From Tethya wilhelma (Eukaryota; Porifera; Demospongiae; Tethyida; Tethyidae): DNA of 64,000 bases. The stretch is from the NCBI GenBank assembly GCA_964030475.1, contig CAXIPT010000024.1, positions 124,001-188,000 of the forward strand, in the 5' to 3' direction. A program made the position numbers and the translations under genes. Positions 11,068-20,947 of this stretch are shown here, one piece after another; position 1 is the first letter of the stretch, and the number at the start of each line of letters is the position of its first letter. A model generated the notes under the pieces. The model was not told the DNA's origin and did not search any database. It saw only the letters and a list, made by a program, of their open reading frames with translations.

Positions 11068-12505
11068 AGAGGGCTGTTCCTTGTTGTCAATAACAGCCAC
11101 CCCCGCTTCCTTGTCACAATTGCAGCACTGCGTAGTGCCCTGCCAGTACCTGCCCCAGGTCGTTGCTGTCACCACTATTGGTAGCAGCTCCTTCACTGCA
11201 ATTGAAGCCCCTACGCCCCCACTGCGTACCACCCTCCCAGGGTACCTGAACCCACTGTTCTTGCCAGACAGCTCCGCAGCCCCAAGCACCTGTTGCGTCT
11301 GTCCATAATTGAATTGCAGGCTCCACCCTCGGTATAACTGCAACACCATTCCAATCTTGCAAAATCTGTGCCACCATTCAATATCTGCTCGGCAGAGCTC
11401 ATTTAATCGAGCATAGTGGTGCTGGCAATGAGTCCAAGCAAGCAGGCCCAATATGCCATGCAGGAACCTCCTCCCTGGACAGACTACTTTGCATGCGTGA
11501 TACAAGTGGCCAACTAACAACTCCAGTTCGACCCTCTGGCAAGCCTTCTTCCCTCGCCACACTTGAATGAGTGCCTGCAACTTCTCCAACTTTGCCTGTG
11601 GCAAGCGAACTTGCATCTGCACTGTGTCAATCTCAATACCTAGGAACACGATACATGTAGAAGGGTCTTGGCACTTATGCACTGCCACTGGGATGCCTAG
11701 ATCCCTGCACACATCCAGCAAGATAGATAAACTCCTACTGCAGTCTCCAGACAAAGGGGGTGCCCACAACAATGAAATCATCTAAATAGTGGGCAATGTC
11801 CGTTGCCCCCCTCTTCCTTGCGATCCATTCCACCGCGTCAGCCACCGCTGTAAAGATCTTGCAAGCAGACCTCAACCCAAAGACTAGAGCCTTGTCCACG
11901 TACAGTTTGTCCTTCCATTGCACTCCCAACAGTGTACAGTCCACTGGGTGCACTGGGACTATCCAGTAGGCTGATTCCACATCCATCTTGGCCAAAAGTG
12001 TTCCCGGCCAACTCGCTCAATAATGCGATCCACCGACACATATTAGAGGGAACTGAGTTCCTTGCTAATCCCGTCATTAACACTGTAACCCCTGGGTGAT
12101 GACAAGTTGGTAATGAAGTGCCCTTTACCTGGTGTTGACTTGGGTATTACGCCAAAAAGGGGGGCTTACATGCACCTCTGGCCACTGCTCCAGTTCCTAT
12201 GGGCCAAGCATCCGCATGTTCCTTGCTAATAATTTATCCCCTACCTCTTCGCGCTCAGCAGCCGATGGCATATTACGGGTTGCAGAACGCATGCAACTGG
12301 GATCTTTTGTCAAAGCCAATCCTGAAACCCTGTGTAATACCTTAATTGTAAAATATAACGCTTGAATTCTGAATCAGGATGGCTCGACAAACACCTGTGC
12401 CATTCTGCTAGGCATAAAGGTGAGGAGTGAGGTTCGTCCAGAGCTGATGGCCTTGCTTTAGCTGGTACACAACTGTCCAGTGCCCTGAGGTGATGTGTGT
12501 ATTGG
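11068..12505 (-). pseudogene. DIRS-like reverse transcriptase and RNase H, frameshifted
   Basis: The palm is clear on the minus strand at 11995-11735: AKMDVESAYWIVPVHP, DKALVFGLRSACKIFTAVAD, then the catalytic HYLDDFIVVG. The thumb follows in another frame (11781 onward) with FLGIEIDTVQMQVRLP and YHACKVVCPGRRFL. RNase H is split: LWTDATGAWGCGAVW lies in a third frame at about 11320, then the main frame resumes with SIAVKELLPIVV and CNCDKEAGVAVID. The N-terminal RT part (PSSPLC-like, SSHPDSEF) lies at 12528-12310. At least three frame breaks make it non-functional, although the YLDD motif is intact. Confidence 0.85.
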
Positions 12506-12510
12506 TACTG

Positions 12511-12850
12511 CGGTGGCAATGTATCCATGGATACCCCCTTTCAGACAAGGCTAAAGTTAATTTCAGTCTCAAAATCAAGAGAAAACCAACTTCCGGACTC
12601 AATACTTACTTGAAAAGCATTGTGGCTGCCAGCAAATAAGCCCAGAAAGCGTAAATACTTCCCAAAATAGCTACGTACTAGGTAGAAACACCGCTTGCAT
12701 ACAGTAAAGTACAAAGTTCGTGCAATTAGAAATGGGTGGGGCTATACTTAAAATAGGCGTGGTTTACCGGAAGTGGGCGTGGCTAGTGCAAAACTTTTCG
12801 CGCCCATTCTACTAAGATACTCCCTCTCTCCAACCCTGGATCCCCCACTG
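12511..12850. mobile_element. MITE, CAGTGGC family (copy inside DIRS copy 1)
   Basis: It starts CGGTGGCAATGTATCC and ends CTGGATCCCCCACTG. Flanking 5-bp duplications TACTG are at 12506-12510 and 12851-12855. The 340-bp inside shares GGGGCTATACTTAAAATAGG and GTGGGCGTGGC stretches with the other copies. The same insertion is present at 20144-20482 in DIRS copy 2. Confidence 0.9.
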
Positions 12851-13302
12851 TACTGAGTGCCTTCTGGAAGTACCTGTTGTCCCACTGGCCATTGGTCAAT
12901 CATATTCTCAGGATGCCTTGTCCGCCCTCTCCTGCAAGGAGGTCAGAGAGTCAACGTCCGGACATCACCAAGGTGTGTGGCTGCTAGTAGTGACCCATTC
13001 CCCATGCATTCACATACTGATTGACCTGATAATAGTAATATAATTCCTGCAGCTGAAATGAAAGACACCGTATGGTCCAATAAATTGATACATAATATTC
13101 TTAGAATAATTGTTGGGCACAAAAATGACTCTGCCCACACCGGCCAGGGGAGAAGGAAGGAGGGGAGCATGAACAAGCATGCCGCAAGTTGTGTGTAAGT
13201 ATCACACTCAACCAATCTGAGTGTAGAAAGCATGAGCCCGATGCCCCCACCCCCCCACTCCAGCCGGCGCCAGGCGAAAATGATCAACCAAGCCTAAGTG
13301 AA

Positions 13303-14040
13303 TTACACAGTACACAACGTCATACAGTCCATGATAAATATGCAGATCACAATAAATGTTCGACAGCAGCAATTCCAAGTCAATAGGTCAAGCCCCTTAG
13401 GGCCTAGCAGAAAGAGAAGAAGGGCCGTCTCCTGCCCCAGCACGTTTCGGGCAAGAGTGAGCTGGGTGGTGGCCTGAGCATATTTCACCCATGGGCTTAA
13501 ACTTGCAAGCCGTATAATTATTATTATGTACACTGGCTCTATATCTTCCAGTGCAGCCTTCTTGCCTGTCTCTGCCCCACTGGTGAGTTGCAGAAGTGTT
13601 GTTCTTCTGCTTCCTGTAAACTTCTCGGTGTAAAGTGAGTAGTTTACGTGGGACCACTTTCTGTTGGACGTCGCTGCTGCATGATCCCTGAATTCGGCGT
13701 CGTAATCCAACCAAGCGTTATCCTCGAAATTTTGAGCTGCCTTCATAATCTGAAGCAGGTACGCAATCAGCTCCGGCACGGCCTCAGGATGCTTCTTTGA
13801 CATCGCTGCTACATACACCGCAAAGCACTGTATCCAGGATGAAATGTCTTTGACAGGCTTCTTCCTCACCCTCGCCACCTGCAGGCCGTGTGTCGGCATT
13901 ATTAACAAGTTCTGGTGCTCCGCATCCTGCTTCAGAGCTTCTGATATCCCAGATGGGCGCTGGTTAGCTAGATCCGCGAACTGCCTGGCTAACATGCGTG
14001 CGCGCACTTGTTTTGAGATATATAGTCGGTAGGCCGTCCC
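13303..14040 (-). pseudogene. DIRS-like ORF1 (gag-like), copy 1
   Basis: The minus-strand frame from 14007 contains SSWIQCFAVYVAAMSKKHPE and AWLDYDAEFRDHAA, followed by KWSHVNYSLYTEKF. This is the conserved gag-like ORF1 block of DIRS/Ngaro elements. The frame is still open upstream of the first Met (GLPTIYISKQ), so the true start lies further right. The Cys/His tail (CSGHHPAHSCPKRA) is in the frame at 13714-13397, which shows a frameshift at about 13560. It probably bound RNA or formed particles in an active ancestor. Confidence 0.75.
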
Positions 14041-14340
14041 CTACAAATACCCTATCTTGGGTGACCCGAGTAAAATTTGTGGAGAGCAGGCCCAAGAATG
14101 AATCGGCCCAGGTGGACTCTACCAGCTTTCCTGACGAGCCCCCTGCAGAAGCACTTTCTGCCCTTTGTCAAACACCGGTGCACCCTTTAGTGCCTCCGAG
14201 CTTGGGACCTCTCCCACTGATACACCTGCAAACCAGACCCATACGATACCTGACTCCCCCCATCCCCCTTTTAGCTAATAGCCAAAGTGGCCAGATTATG
14301 GTACCACCGGCTTTGCCCCCCCCCCCTGCATGGTGCCCTT

Positions 14341-14689
14341 ACTACTTCCCTCGACTGCTCACCCCTTTAACGAGCAATGGACTGTCCCTGTGACAGCTCT
14401 TTTAAAGCCTCCCCTTCCCTCACTGCTCGTCTTACTAGTGAGCCATGGACTGTCCCTGTGACAGCTCCCTTAAATGCTTCCGCTTCCCTCAACTGCTCGT
14501 CCCTTTGTCGAGCCATGGACTGACCCTGTGACAGCTCCCTTAAATGCTTCCACTTCCCTTAACTGCTCGTCCCTTTGTCGAGCCATGGACTGACCCTGTG
14601 ACAGCTCCCTTAAATGCTTCCACTTCCCTCAACTGTTCGTCCCTTTGTCGAGCCATGGACTGTCCCTGTGACAGCCCCCTTGCAATGCC
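14341..14689. repeat. Tandem ~70-bp repeat, five units, in DIRS copy 1
   Basis: The anchor ATGGACTG recurs at 14377, 14445, 14515, 14585 and 14655, giving spacings of 68, 70, 70 and 70 bp. Each unit carries GAGCCATGGACTG, CCTGTGACAG and CTCCCTTAAATGCTTCC. It lies upstream of ORF1 in the direction of element transcription. An equivalent block is in copy 2 (22000-22390). Confidence 0.9.
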
Positions 14690-15085
14690 CAGTGGCGGAT
14701 CTAGGATTTTTGAAAGGGGGTTTCTAACAATAGTGCGCGCAGAGCGCGCGCAAAATTTTGGGGTAGCCACGCCCACTTTTGCTAAAACACGCCCATTTAC
14801 CTATTACAGCCCCACCCATTTTCCACTTGACTGAACTTTGCACTTTACCACGAGCGTCGATCGCGCTAGGGAGATGACTAGCTAGCTGTTTTGTGCAAGT
14901 ATCCAAGCTTTCTAACTCGTATTTCTTGTTCTAAATTCCCTCTCAGGGCTCTCAAAGTAAGTATTTTCTGCTTGTAAGAGTCCATAAATTAGCTTTCTAT
15001 TTTTCTTATCAAAAAAATTGTATGCTGGCCTAGCCAAAAGGGGGTTTCCACGGAAACCACGGAAACCCCTCTGGATCCGCCACTG
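14690..15085. mobile_element. MITE, CAGTGGCGGATC family (copy 2)
   Basis: It is nearly the same sequence as 1467-1849: it starts CAGTGGCGGATCTAGG and ends CTGGATCCGCCACTG. No target duplication is visible (ATGCC before, TTCAG after). The DIRS sequence does not resume on the right, so a deletion or recombination followed the insertion. Confidence 0.85.
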
Positions 15086-15268
15086 TTCAGCTTTAATCAC
15101 ATGTAACCAAATTTTAATGTGCAGCTTGCATTTCAGTCTAGAATGGATTGTAGCTCTACTTAGCTGGCCAAAATTTACTATACATGGAGACATACATCAC
15201 CCATGCATTATGTACTAATCTTTTACCTGTTCATCGTGTCCATGCGCATGAATGTCTATTATATAGCA

Positions 15269-15679
15269 TCAAAAAATTAATGTGGATGTATCATGGGAAT
15301 CACTGATGCCCTTGCTTCCATAAAGATTGATTTGTGTCAAAAAAGAGCTCAGTTCATCATAGATACCCATCAACCTCCCATCATTGCTTGCCATTAGAGC
15401 ACCCATTTTCTCAAATGATGATTCGTCTACTGTCCAGAATGGATGGATATCTTTTCTGTTGCATTTTTGTCTGATTTCACGAAGCAGTCCAAGGAAGTAA
15501 TTGAATAGGGAGGACTTCCCACTTCCTGTTGGCATTCCGATTGATATCACAGGCTCCTTCCATTGGGTTCCATCCACATTGACATATAAATGTGCCAGCA
15601 TTAAACTTGTGATCATAATAAGGCCACAAAGAACTGCTGTAGAAGGCATACTCATAGCAGTTCCAATAGATTCACATGC
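15269..15679 (-). CDS. Exon fragment: P-loop protein resembling DUF3987
   Basis: The minus-strand open frame contains a Walker A motif (GMPTGSGKSSLFNYF) and a downstream acidic stretch, GIYDELSSFLTQINLYGSKG, then SDSHD. This order resembles the DUF3987 primase/helicase-associated NTPase family, which also turns up inside animal mobile elements. A plausible splice acceptor (pyrimidine-rich, CTCTAG) lies just upstream at 15680. No matching donor or second exon is visible and the frame ends in a stop at 15269, so this may be a stranded piece of a gene or element. The family call rests on motifs alone. Confidence 0.5.
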   Translation of the reverse strand, partial: ACESIGTAMSMPSTAVLCGLIMITSLMLAHLYVNVDGTQWKEPVISIGMPTGSGKSSLFNYFLGLLREIRQKCNRKDIHPFWTVDESSFEKMGALMASNDGRLMGIYDELSSFLTQINLYGSKGISDSHDTSTLIF

Positions 15680-15944
15680 CTAGAGAATTTCAAACAAAGG
15701 CATCGGTATTATACCCATGCATGTTAACTGAAAACTTGTCCAAATTTATGTAATATAATTATTCATACTAAGTCTTTGTGCATGAAAACTATAGCCTTTA
15801 TTAGTATTCAGTGTTATTAAATTTACAGTCTTCTCTACTTCTCTACCCTATACCTATAAGTCTTATGTGTATACAACCTATGTACCTTTTTAACATTTTT
15901 TGGATACAAATCCCACTGAATGTCTAACTCCCAGCCAAAGCTAA
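15680..15944. other. No feature seen
   Basis: AT-rich filler between the P-loop exon and the next MITE. It is the intron or 5' side of the exon if that is real. Confidence 0.4.
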
Positions 15945-16332
15945 CAGTGGCGGATCCAGGGGAGGGTTCGTTGGGTTCGGATGAACCCCCCTTTTGGCCA
16001 GATAAAAAAATTATAATTTTGCAGAGAATCAGTAGAAAACTAGTTGATAGATTCTTACAAGTACAAAACTTACTTTGAGAGTGAATTTAGGCCTAGTAAT
16101 AAGCCTAGAAAGCCTAGATACGGGCACAAAAACAGCTAAGCCTGCCACCTATAGCGCGAGTGACACCGCTCGCGGTAAAGTGCAAAGTCCATGCAACTAG
16201 GTAATGGGCAGGGCTGAAACACGAAATGGGCGTGGTTTAACGAAAAGTGGGCGTGGTCAAACAAACTTTTCTGCGTGCTTTGTGCGCACCTTGATTCAAA
16301 CCCCCCTTTCTGAAATCCTGGATCCGCCCCTG
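15945..16332. mobile_element. MITE, CAGTGGCGGATC family (copy 3)
   Basis: It starts CAGTGGCGGATCCAGG and ends CCTGGATCCGCCCCTG. The 5-bp duplication GCTAA is at 15940-15944 and 16333-16337. The inside is related to copies 1 and 2 in opposite orientation (GGGCGTGGTTTAACG, AAAGTGGGCGTGG). Confidence 0.9.
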
Positions 16333-16379
16333 GCTAAGTTTTGACCTTGTCTCAGCTGCACTAGTAGCCATATTTTAAC

Positions 16380-16422
16380 AAGTAATAAAAATTTCAAAAA
16401 AATAAAGAGTGTAGGAATGGGN
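16380..16422. repeat. Family P2 end fragment, cut at an ambiguous base
   Basis: CAAGTAATAAAAATTTCAAA and GTGTAGGAATGGG match the start of the P2 palindromic end (compare 32209 onward). Similarity stops at the N at 16422, where family P1 sequence begins. Confidence 0.65.
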
Positions 16423-16985
16423 CGTTGACTACCCTTTCCACGCACAAAAGTGTGCGTTATTTGGAATGAAATTCAAGTTGCCTGGAACTATTTTGTGATA
16501 CCTGGATGCTCTTGCTCTTCTTAAGAGGACTTTGATTATCATAACATATAGAAAGGCAAGTAAATCTTATGATACAGCTCCTGCCTCCAAATGACTGAGA
16601 TGTGGAGATGTGTGTTTCACTTCAGTATCAAGCAGGCTATATACACAGCTTACTCAGCAGCCCGCCGTTCAGTAGTCTGGCTTGCCAAACTACTAGCTCA
16701 GTAGCTAGCTGCACATACCAACTCAAATGTGATTTGTAAAATTATGGAAAAATGAGAACAAACAAGTGATAAAAACATTGGAAATGTAATGAGACACAGG
16801 AATGGGGCTAAATTGTAAAAAGAACGCAAACAAGATGGAATGGCTGTTAAGAGTGTGTAAGGAATTCTTCCTGTGGGCAAAATAAGAGACTCAATAAGGA
16901 GATTGTTAAATGCAGCCCATACAGGAAGAATTCTGCACACACTCTAACAGCCATTCCATCTTGTTTGCGTTCTTTTTACCATTAC
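16423..16985 (-). repeat. Family P1 repeat, reverse orientation
   Basis: It reads as the reverse complement of 10070-10340 joined to the palindromic end: AAAAGTGTGCGTTATTTGGA, CTCCTGCCTCCAAATGACTG, CTACTAGCTCAGTAGCTAGC, CTCAAATGTGATT, then the AAGATGGAATGGCTG foldback. This copy shows that the inner segment and palindromic end belong to one repeat. Confidence 0.8.
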
Positions 16986-17356
16986 CCAGATTTCGGCTTA
17001 ATCAGAGTAATCCTTTTTTGGAGGACAGTCTCAGGTAGGGCAGGGCCCCGTATACCCTTGTGACAGGATTTTCCAAATCATTACCCTGTCCCCTTGTGTT
17101 TCCCCCCCCCCGGGGTTTATCCCCCGGGATAAATTGCGGAGGGGGTGGCCCCATGCCCATTTTCCTCTCATGCTAAACCCGAGGTGCTTGGGCAGGAGGA
17201 AGAGAGCCAAGGACCTCGACGACCCTCCAAAGGAGGGTGAACCCCTCCCCCCAAGCACCACTCTATAATAACTCGGTTATTAATTCTTATGATACAAATT
17301 TGTCTATTACTGAAACAATAACCCACCTGAAAATTTACAGTCAATCCGTCAGTAAA
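16986..17356. other. GC-rich, C/G-run island without a gene
   Basis: The block at about 17030-17270 is far more GC-rich than its surroundings, with runs such as CCCCCCCCCCGGGG and CCCCCGGG. It encodes a 76-codon minus-strand frame I do not recognise. It is absent from the flank of DIRS copy 1. Confidence 0.4.
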
Positions 17357-17399
17357 TTAAATAGCTATACAGTAGCTAATAGTCCTTGAGGCCTGCCCC

Positions 17400-17815
17400 C
17401 CCCGCTTAGGCAGCCAGTTTCACCGACAGAGTAGCAAGCTCCTCCCGAGGGATTCGAACATACAGTAAGTATGCTTCGCTCTTCCAGCGACCCGATGTCT
17501 TAATCAGGGAGTCCTCAACTCCCTGGGAAGCTGCCACTGTGGCATCCCACCACACGGAAGCTATGTCCTAAATACAATTTCCCGTCCACTCCAGCTAAAT
17601 CCATAATGTCCCTGACCCCCCATAACGAATGAATCTCGTGTTAGGAATCTTCCACTGCTCCAAATGAAGAAGGGGGCAGCCAAATTCCCCCTAATGACCA
17701 TATATGCTGTGATTGCAGCCACTGGGCAAAGAATATTGTTGGTTCGGCCCCAAGAACAACTCCAACCCCTTCTGAAATGGGTCTGTTCTTGACGTTTTTA
17801 TCGTGATACGAACAA
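17400..17815 (-). pseudogene. Tyrosine recombinase remnant, copy 2
   Basis: It is homologous to 10666-11067: RITIKTSRTDPFQKGLELF lies at the end of the RNase H frame and is followed by the box II/Tyr region in shifted frames. A small change around 17545 (CATCCCACCACAC against CAGCCCCCACAC) breaks the frame near the catalytic His. It carries the same RNase H/recombinase junction as copy 1. Confidence 0.7.
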
Positions 17816-18496
17816 GAGAGGGCTGTTCCTTGTTGTCAATAACAGCCACCGCCGCTTCATTGTCACAATTGCAGCACCCCGTAGTGCCCTGCCAGTACCT
17901 TCCCCAGGTGACTGCTGCCACCACTATTGGTAGCAGCTCCTTAAGCCCCTACGCCCCACTGCGTACCACCCTCCCAGGGTATCTGAACCCACTGTTCTTG
18001 CCAGGCTGCTCCGCAGCCTCAAGCACCTGATGCGTCTGTCCATAATTGAATTGCAGGCTCCACCCTCGGCACCATTCCAATCTTGCAAAAATCTGTGCCA
18101 CCATTCAATATCTGCTGGGCAGAGCTCATTTAATCGAGCATAGTGGTGCTGACAATGAGTCCGAGCAAGCAGGCCCAATATGCCATGCAGGAACCTCCTC
18201 CCTGGACAGGCTACTTTGCATGCATGATACAAGTGGCCAACTAACAACTCCAGTTCGACAAGCCTTCTTCCCTTGCCACATTTGAATGAGTGCCTGCAAT
18301 TTCTCCAACTTTGCCTGTGGCAAGCGAACTTGCATCTGCATTGAGTCAATCTCAATATATACCTAGGAACACGATACATCTAGAAGGGTCTTGGCACTTA
18401 TGCACTGCCACTGGGATGCCTAGATCCCTGCACACATCCAGCAAGATAGATAAACTCCTGCTGCAGTCTGCAGACAAAGTAGGGTGCTTACAACAA

Positions 18497-19486
18497 CTTA
18501 GGTGCATTAAGGACCGGGACCAGTAATTTTTGAGTGATATTTTATGCTAAACTAAAGGCTCATATCTCTAAAGCTACAGTACCCATTTACACCAAACCTT
18601 TTCTATAATAAAGGGTACCCCCTACTAAGAACATGACGTCATACTAGCCCCGCCCACCATATTTACATGTAGAGATATGGCTTCATCTCTTCAGGTACCT
18701 CGAACGGCAAAATTGAAATAGGCGGTAGATAAAACTCCCCGCTAAGCTTATTTCAACTTGCTCAGTATAGTCTATAGGATCTGAACAAACACCAAACTTA
18801 TATGGGCAGCTGAATTCACCAACGGTGAGTTATCATATAAAAAGCTTAATCAAGAGCCTATATTAAATTTTATTGTCATAACTCACTTTAGGGGTGATCC
18901 ATCGCTATGAATATAAGTTCGGTAGCTCTTTATACCCAATAGAGTTCAACTAGCGTAGTACCAAGCCTTGTCAAGCACTTTTTACCTACCGCCTAAAACT
19001 TGTCTTGGTTTTTAGCTGACATACGGCCATTATTAGTGGGCATTGTACAAAGTACTACTGGCGCACATGATTACCACGTAAAAATTTGCATATTCCAGTG
19101 GCATGTTTAAGGGGGTGCTCCGGGTGCTCGAGCACCCCCCTGGCTCATCAGATAATGACGTCATCGCTTAGAAGTAGTAGCGCTATTCAATGAATTAATC
19201 AATGAAACGAGTAAAATCCGAGCTAGCAATGCTTCAAAATCACTTTTAAGGCTAAAAGATAAGGAAAAGAAGGCAAAAAATAGCAGAATACGGTAGCATA
19301 GCGATCGTGATCGAATTGCGCAATTTCGGTCACGTGACCAAAAGTGGGCATGGCTACCCAAAATTTTTGGGCGCTTTGCGCCCGCACTATATTAGCACCC
19401 CCATGAGCTAAATTCTAGACACGCCACTGTATTCATTCTTCATTAAGCGCAATGCGCGTTTAGTCCCAGTCCTTAATGTATCTGAG
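18497..19486. mobile_element. TIR element inserted in the RT gene of DIRS copy 2
   Basis: The outer ends are inverted repeats: CTTAGGTGCATTAAGGACCG on the left, and CTCAGATACATTAAGGACTG read inward from the right. Comparison with the empty site in copy 1 (about 11765) suggests a 2-bp AA duplication. It is about 650 bp without the nested MITE and non-coding. I cannot assign the superfamily. Confidence 0.75.
19096..19429. mobile_element. MITE with CAGTGGC ends nested in the TIR element
   Basis: It starts CAGTGGCATGTTTAAGG and ends TCTAGACACGCCACTG. The 5-bp duplication TATTC is at 19091-19095 and 19430-19434. The inside has an inverted GGGGGTGCTCCGGG / GAGCACCCCCC hairpin near the left end and a TTTTTGGGCGCTTTGCGCCC palindrome near the right. 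Confidence 0.9.
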
Positions 19487-20143
19487 AATGATAAATAGTG
19501 GGCAATGTCCGTTGCCCCCCTCCTTCCTTGCGATCCATTCCACTGCGTCTCAGCCACCGCTGTAAAGATCTTGCGAGCAGACCTCAACCCAAAGACTAGA
19601 GCCTTATCCACGTACAGTTTGTCCTTCCATCGCACTCCCAACAGTGTACGGTCCACTGGGTGCACTGGGACTATCCGGTAGGCTGATTCCACATCCATCT
19701 TGGCCAAAAGTGTTCCCCTACCTCGCTGGCCAACTCGCTCAATAATGCGATCCACCGACGCATATTAGAGGGAACTGAGTTCCTTGCTAATCCCAAAAAA
19801 GGGGGGGCTTACATGCACCTCTGGCCACTGCTCCAGTTCCCATGGGCCAAGCATCCGCACGTTTCTTGCTAATAATTTATCCCCTACCTCTTCGCGCTTA
19901 GCAGCCGATGGCATATTACGGGTTGCAGAACGCAACTGGGATCTTTTGTCAAAGCCAATCCTGAAACCCTGTGTAATACCTTAATTGTAAAATATAACGC
20001 TTGAATGGATGGCTTGACAAACACCTGTGCCATTCTGCTGGGCATAAAGGTGAGGAGTGAGGTTCATCCAGAGCTGATGGCCTCCTTGCTTTAGCTGGTA
20101 CACAACTGTCCAGCGCCCTGAGTTGATGTGTGTATTGGTACTG

Positions 20144-20482
20144 CGGTGGCAATGTATCTATGGATACCCCCTTTCAGACAAGGCTAAAATTAATTTCAGT
20201 CTCAAAATCAAGAGAAAACTGACTTTTGGACTCAATACTTACTTGAAAGCATTGTGGCTGCCAGCAAATAAGCCCAGATAGCGTAAATACTTCCTAAAAT
20301 AGCTACGTACTAGGTAGAAACACCGCTTGCATACAGTAAAGTACAAAGTTCATGTAATTAGAAATGGGTGGGGCTATGCTTAAAATAGGCGTGGTTTTTC
20401 GGAAGTGGGCGTGGCTAGTGCAAAACTTTTCGCACCTGTTCTAGTAAGATATCCCCTCTCTCCAACCCTGGATCCCCCACTG
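20144..20482. mobile_element. MITE, same insertion as in DIRS copy 1
   Basis: Its ends are the same as 12511-12850 and so is its TACTG duplication (20139-20143 and 20483-20487). The insertion therefore predates the separation of the two DIRS copies. Confidence 0.9.
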
Positions 20483-20947
20483 TACTGAGTGCATTCTGGA
20501 AGTACCTTGGTCAATCATATTCTCAATCAATTCTTGTGGCGGTACCGTAGGATGCCTTGTCCGCCCTATACTGCAAGGTCAGAAAGTCAACATCCGGACA
20601 TCACCAAGGTGTGTGCACCCGTCCCCCTACATTGCTGCTAGTAGTGACCCGTTCCCCATGCATTCACATACTGATTAACCTGATAATAGTAATATAATTC
20701 CTGCAGCTGAAATGAAAGACACCGTATGGTCCAATAAATTGATACATAATATTCTTAGAATAATTGTTGGGCACAAAAATGACTTTGCCCACACCGGCCA
20801 GGGGAGAAGGAAGGAGGGGAGCATGAACAAGCATGCCGCAAGTTGTGTGTATGTATCACACTCAGCCAATCTGAGTGGAGAAAGCATGAGCCCGATGCCC
20901 CCACCCCCCCACTCCAGCTGGCGCCAGGCAAAAATGATCAACCAAGC

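Larger units (their letters stand above)
10618..14689 (-). mobile_element. DIRS-like tyrosine-recombinase retrotransposon, copy 1 (defective)
   Basis: Reading on the minus strand the order is: ~70-bp tandem repeats, gag-like ORF, reverse transcriptase, RNase H, tyrosine recombinase. That order fits DIRS/Ngaro-type elements. The left limit is where similarity to copy 2 (17357) begins (TTAAATAGCTATACAGTAGC). The right limit is the MITE at 14690. It carries frameshifts, an internal deletion between RNase H and recombinase, and a MITE at 12511-12850. I did not identify terminal repeats. Confidence 0.8.
17816..20138 (-). pseudogene. RT/RNase H of DIRS copy 2, split by an insertion
   Basis: The palm lies at 19755-19487 (AKMDVESAYRIVPVHP, DKALVFGLRSARKIFTAV) and the thumb/RNase H at 18379-17691 (YHACKVACPGRRFLHG, CNCDNEAAVAVID). 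The frame is cut by the insertion at 18497-19486. Next to that insertion, the 7 nt that in copy 1 encode both Asp of the YLDD motif are missing, so HYL is followed by unrelated codons. Reverse transcription by this copy is impossible. Confidence 0.85.

Noticed and set aside
10964..12365. Plus-strand frames over the DIRS RT
   Set aside because: Antisense shadows; all domain motifs are on the minus strand.
14544..14834. Plus-strand frame running through the ~70-bp repeats
   Set aside because: The open frame comes from the repeat period and runs into a MITE.
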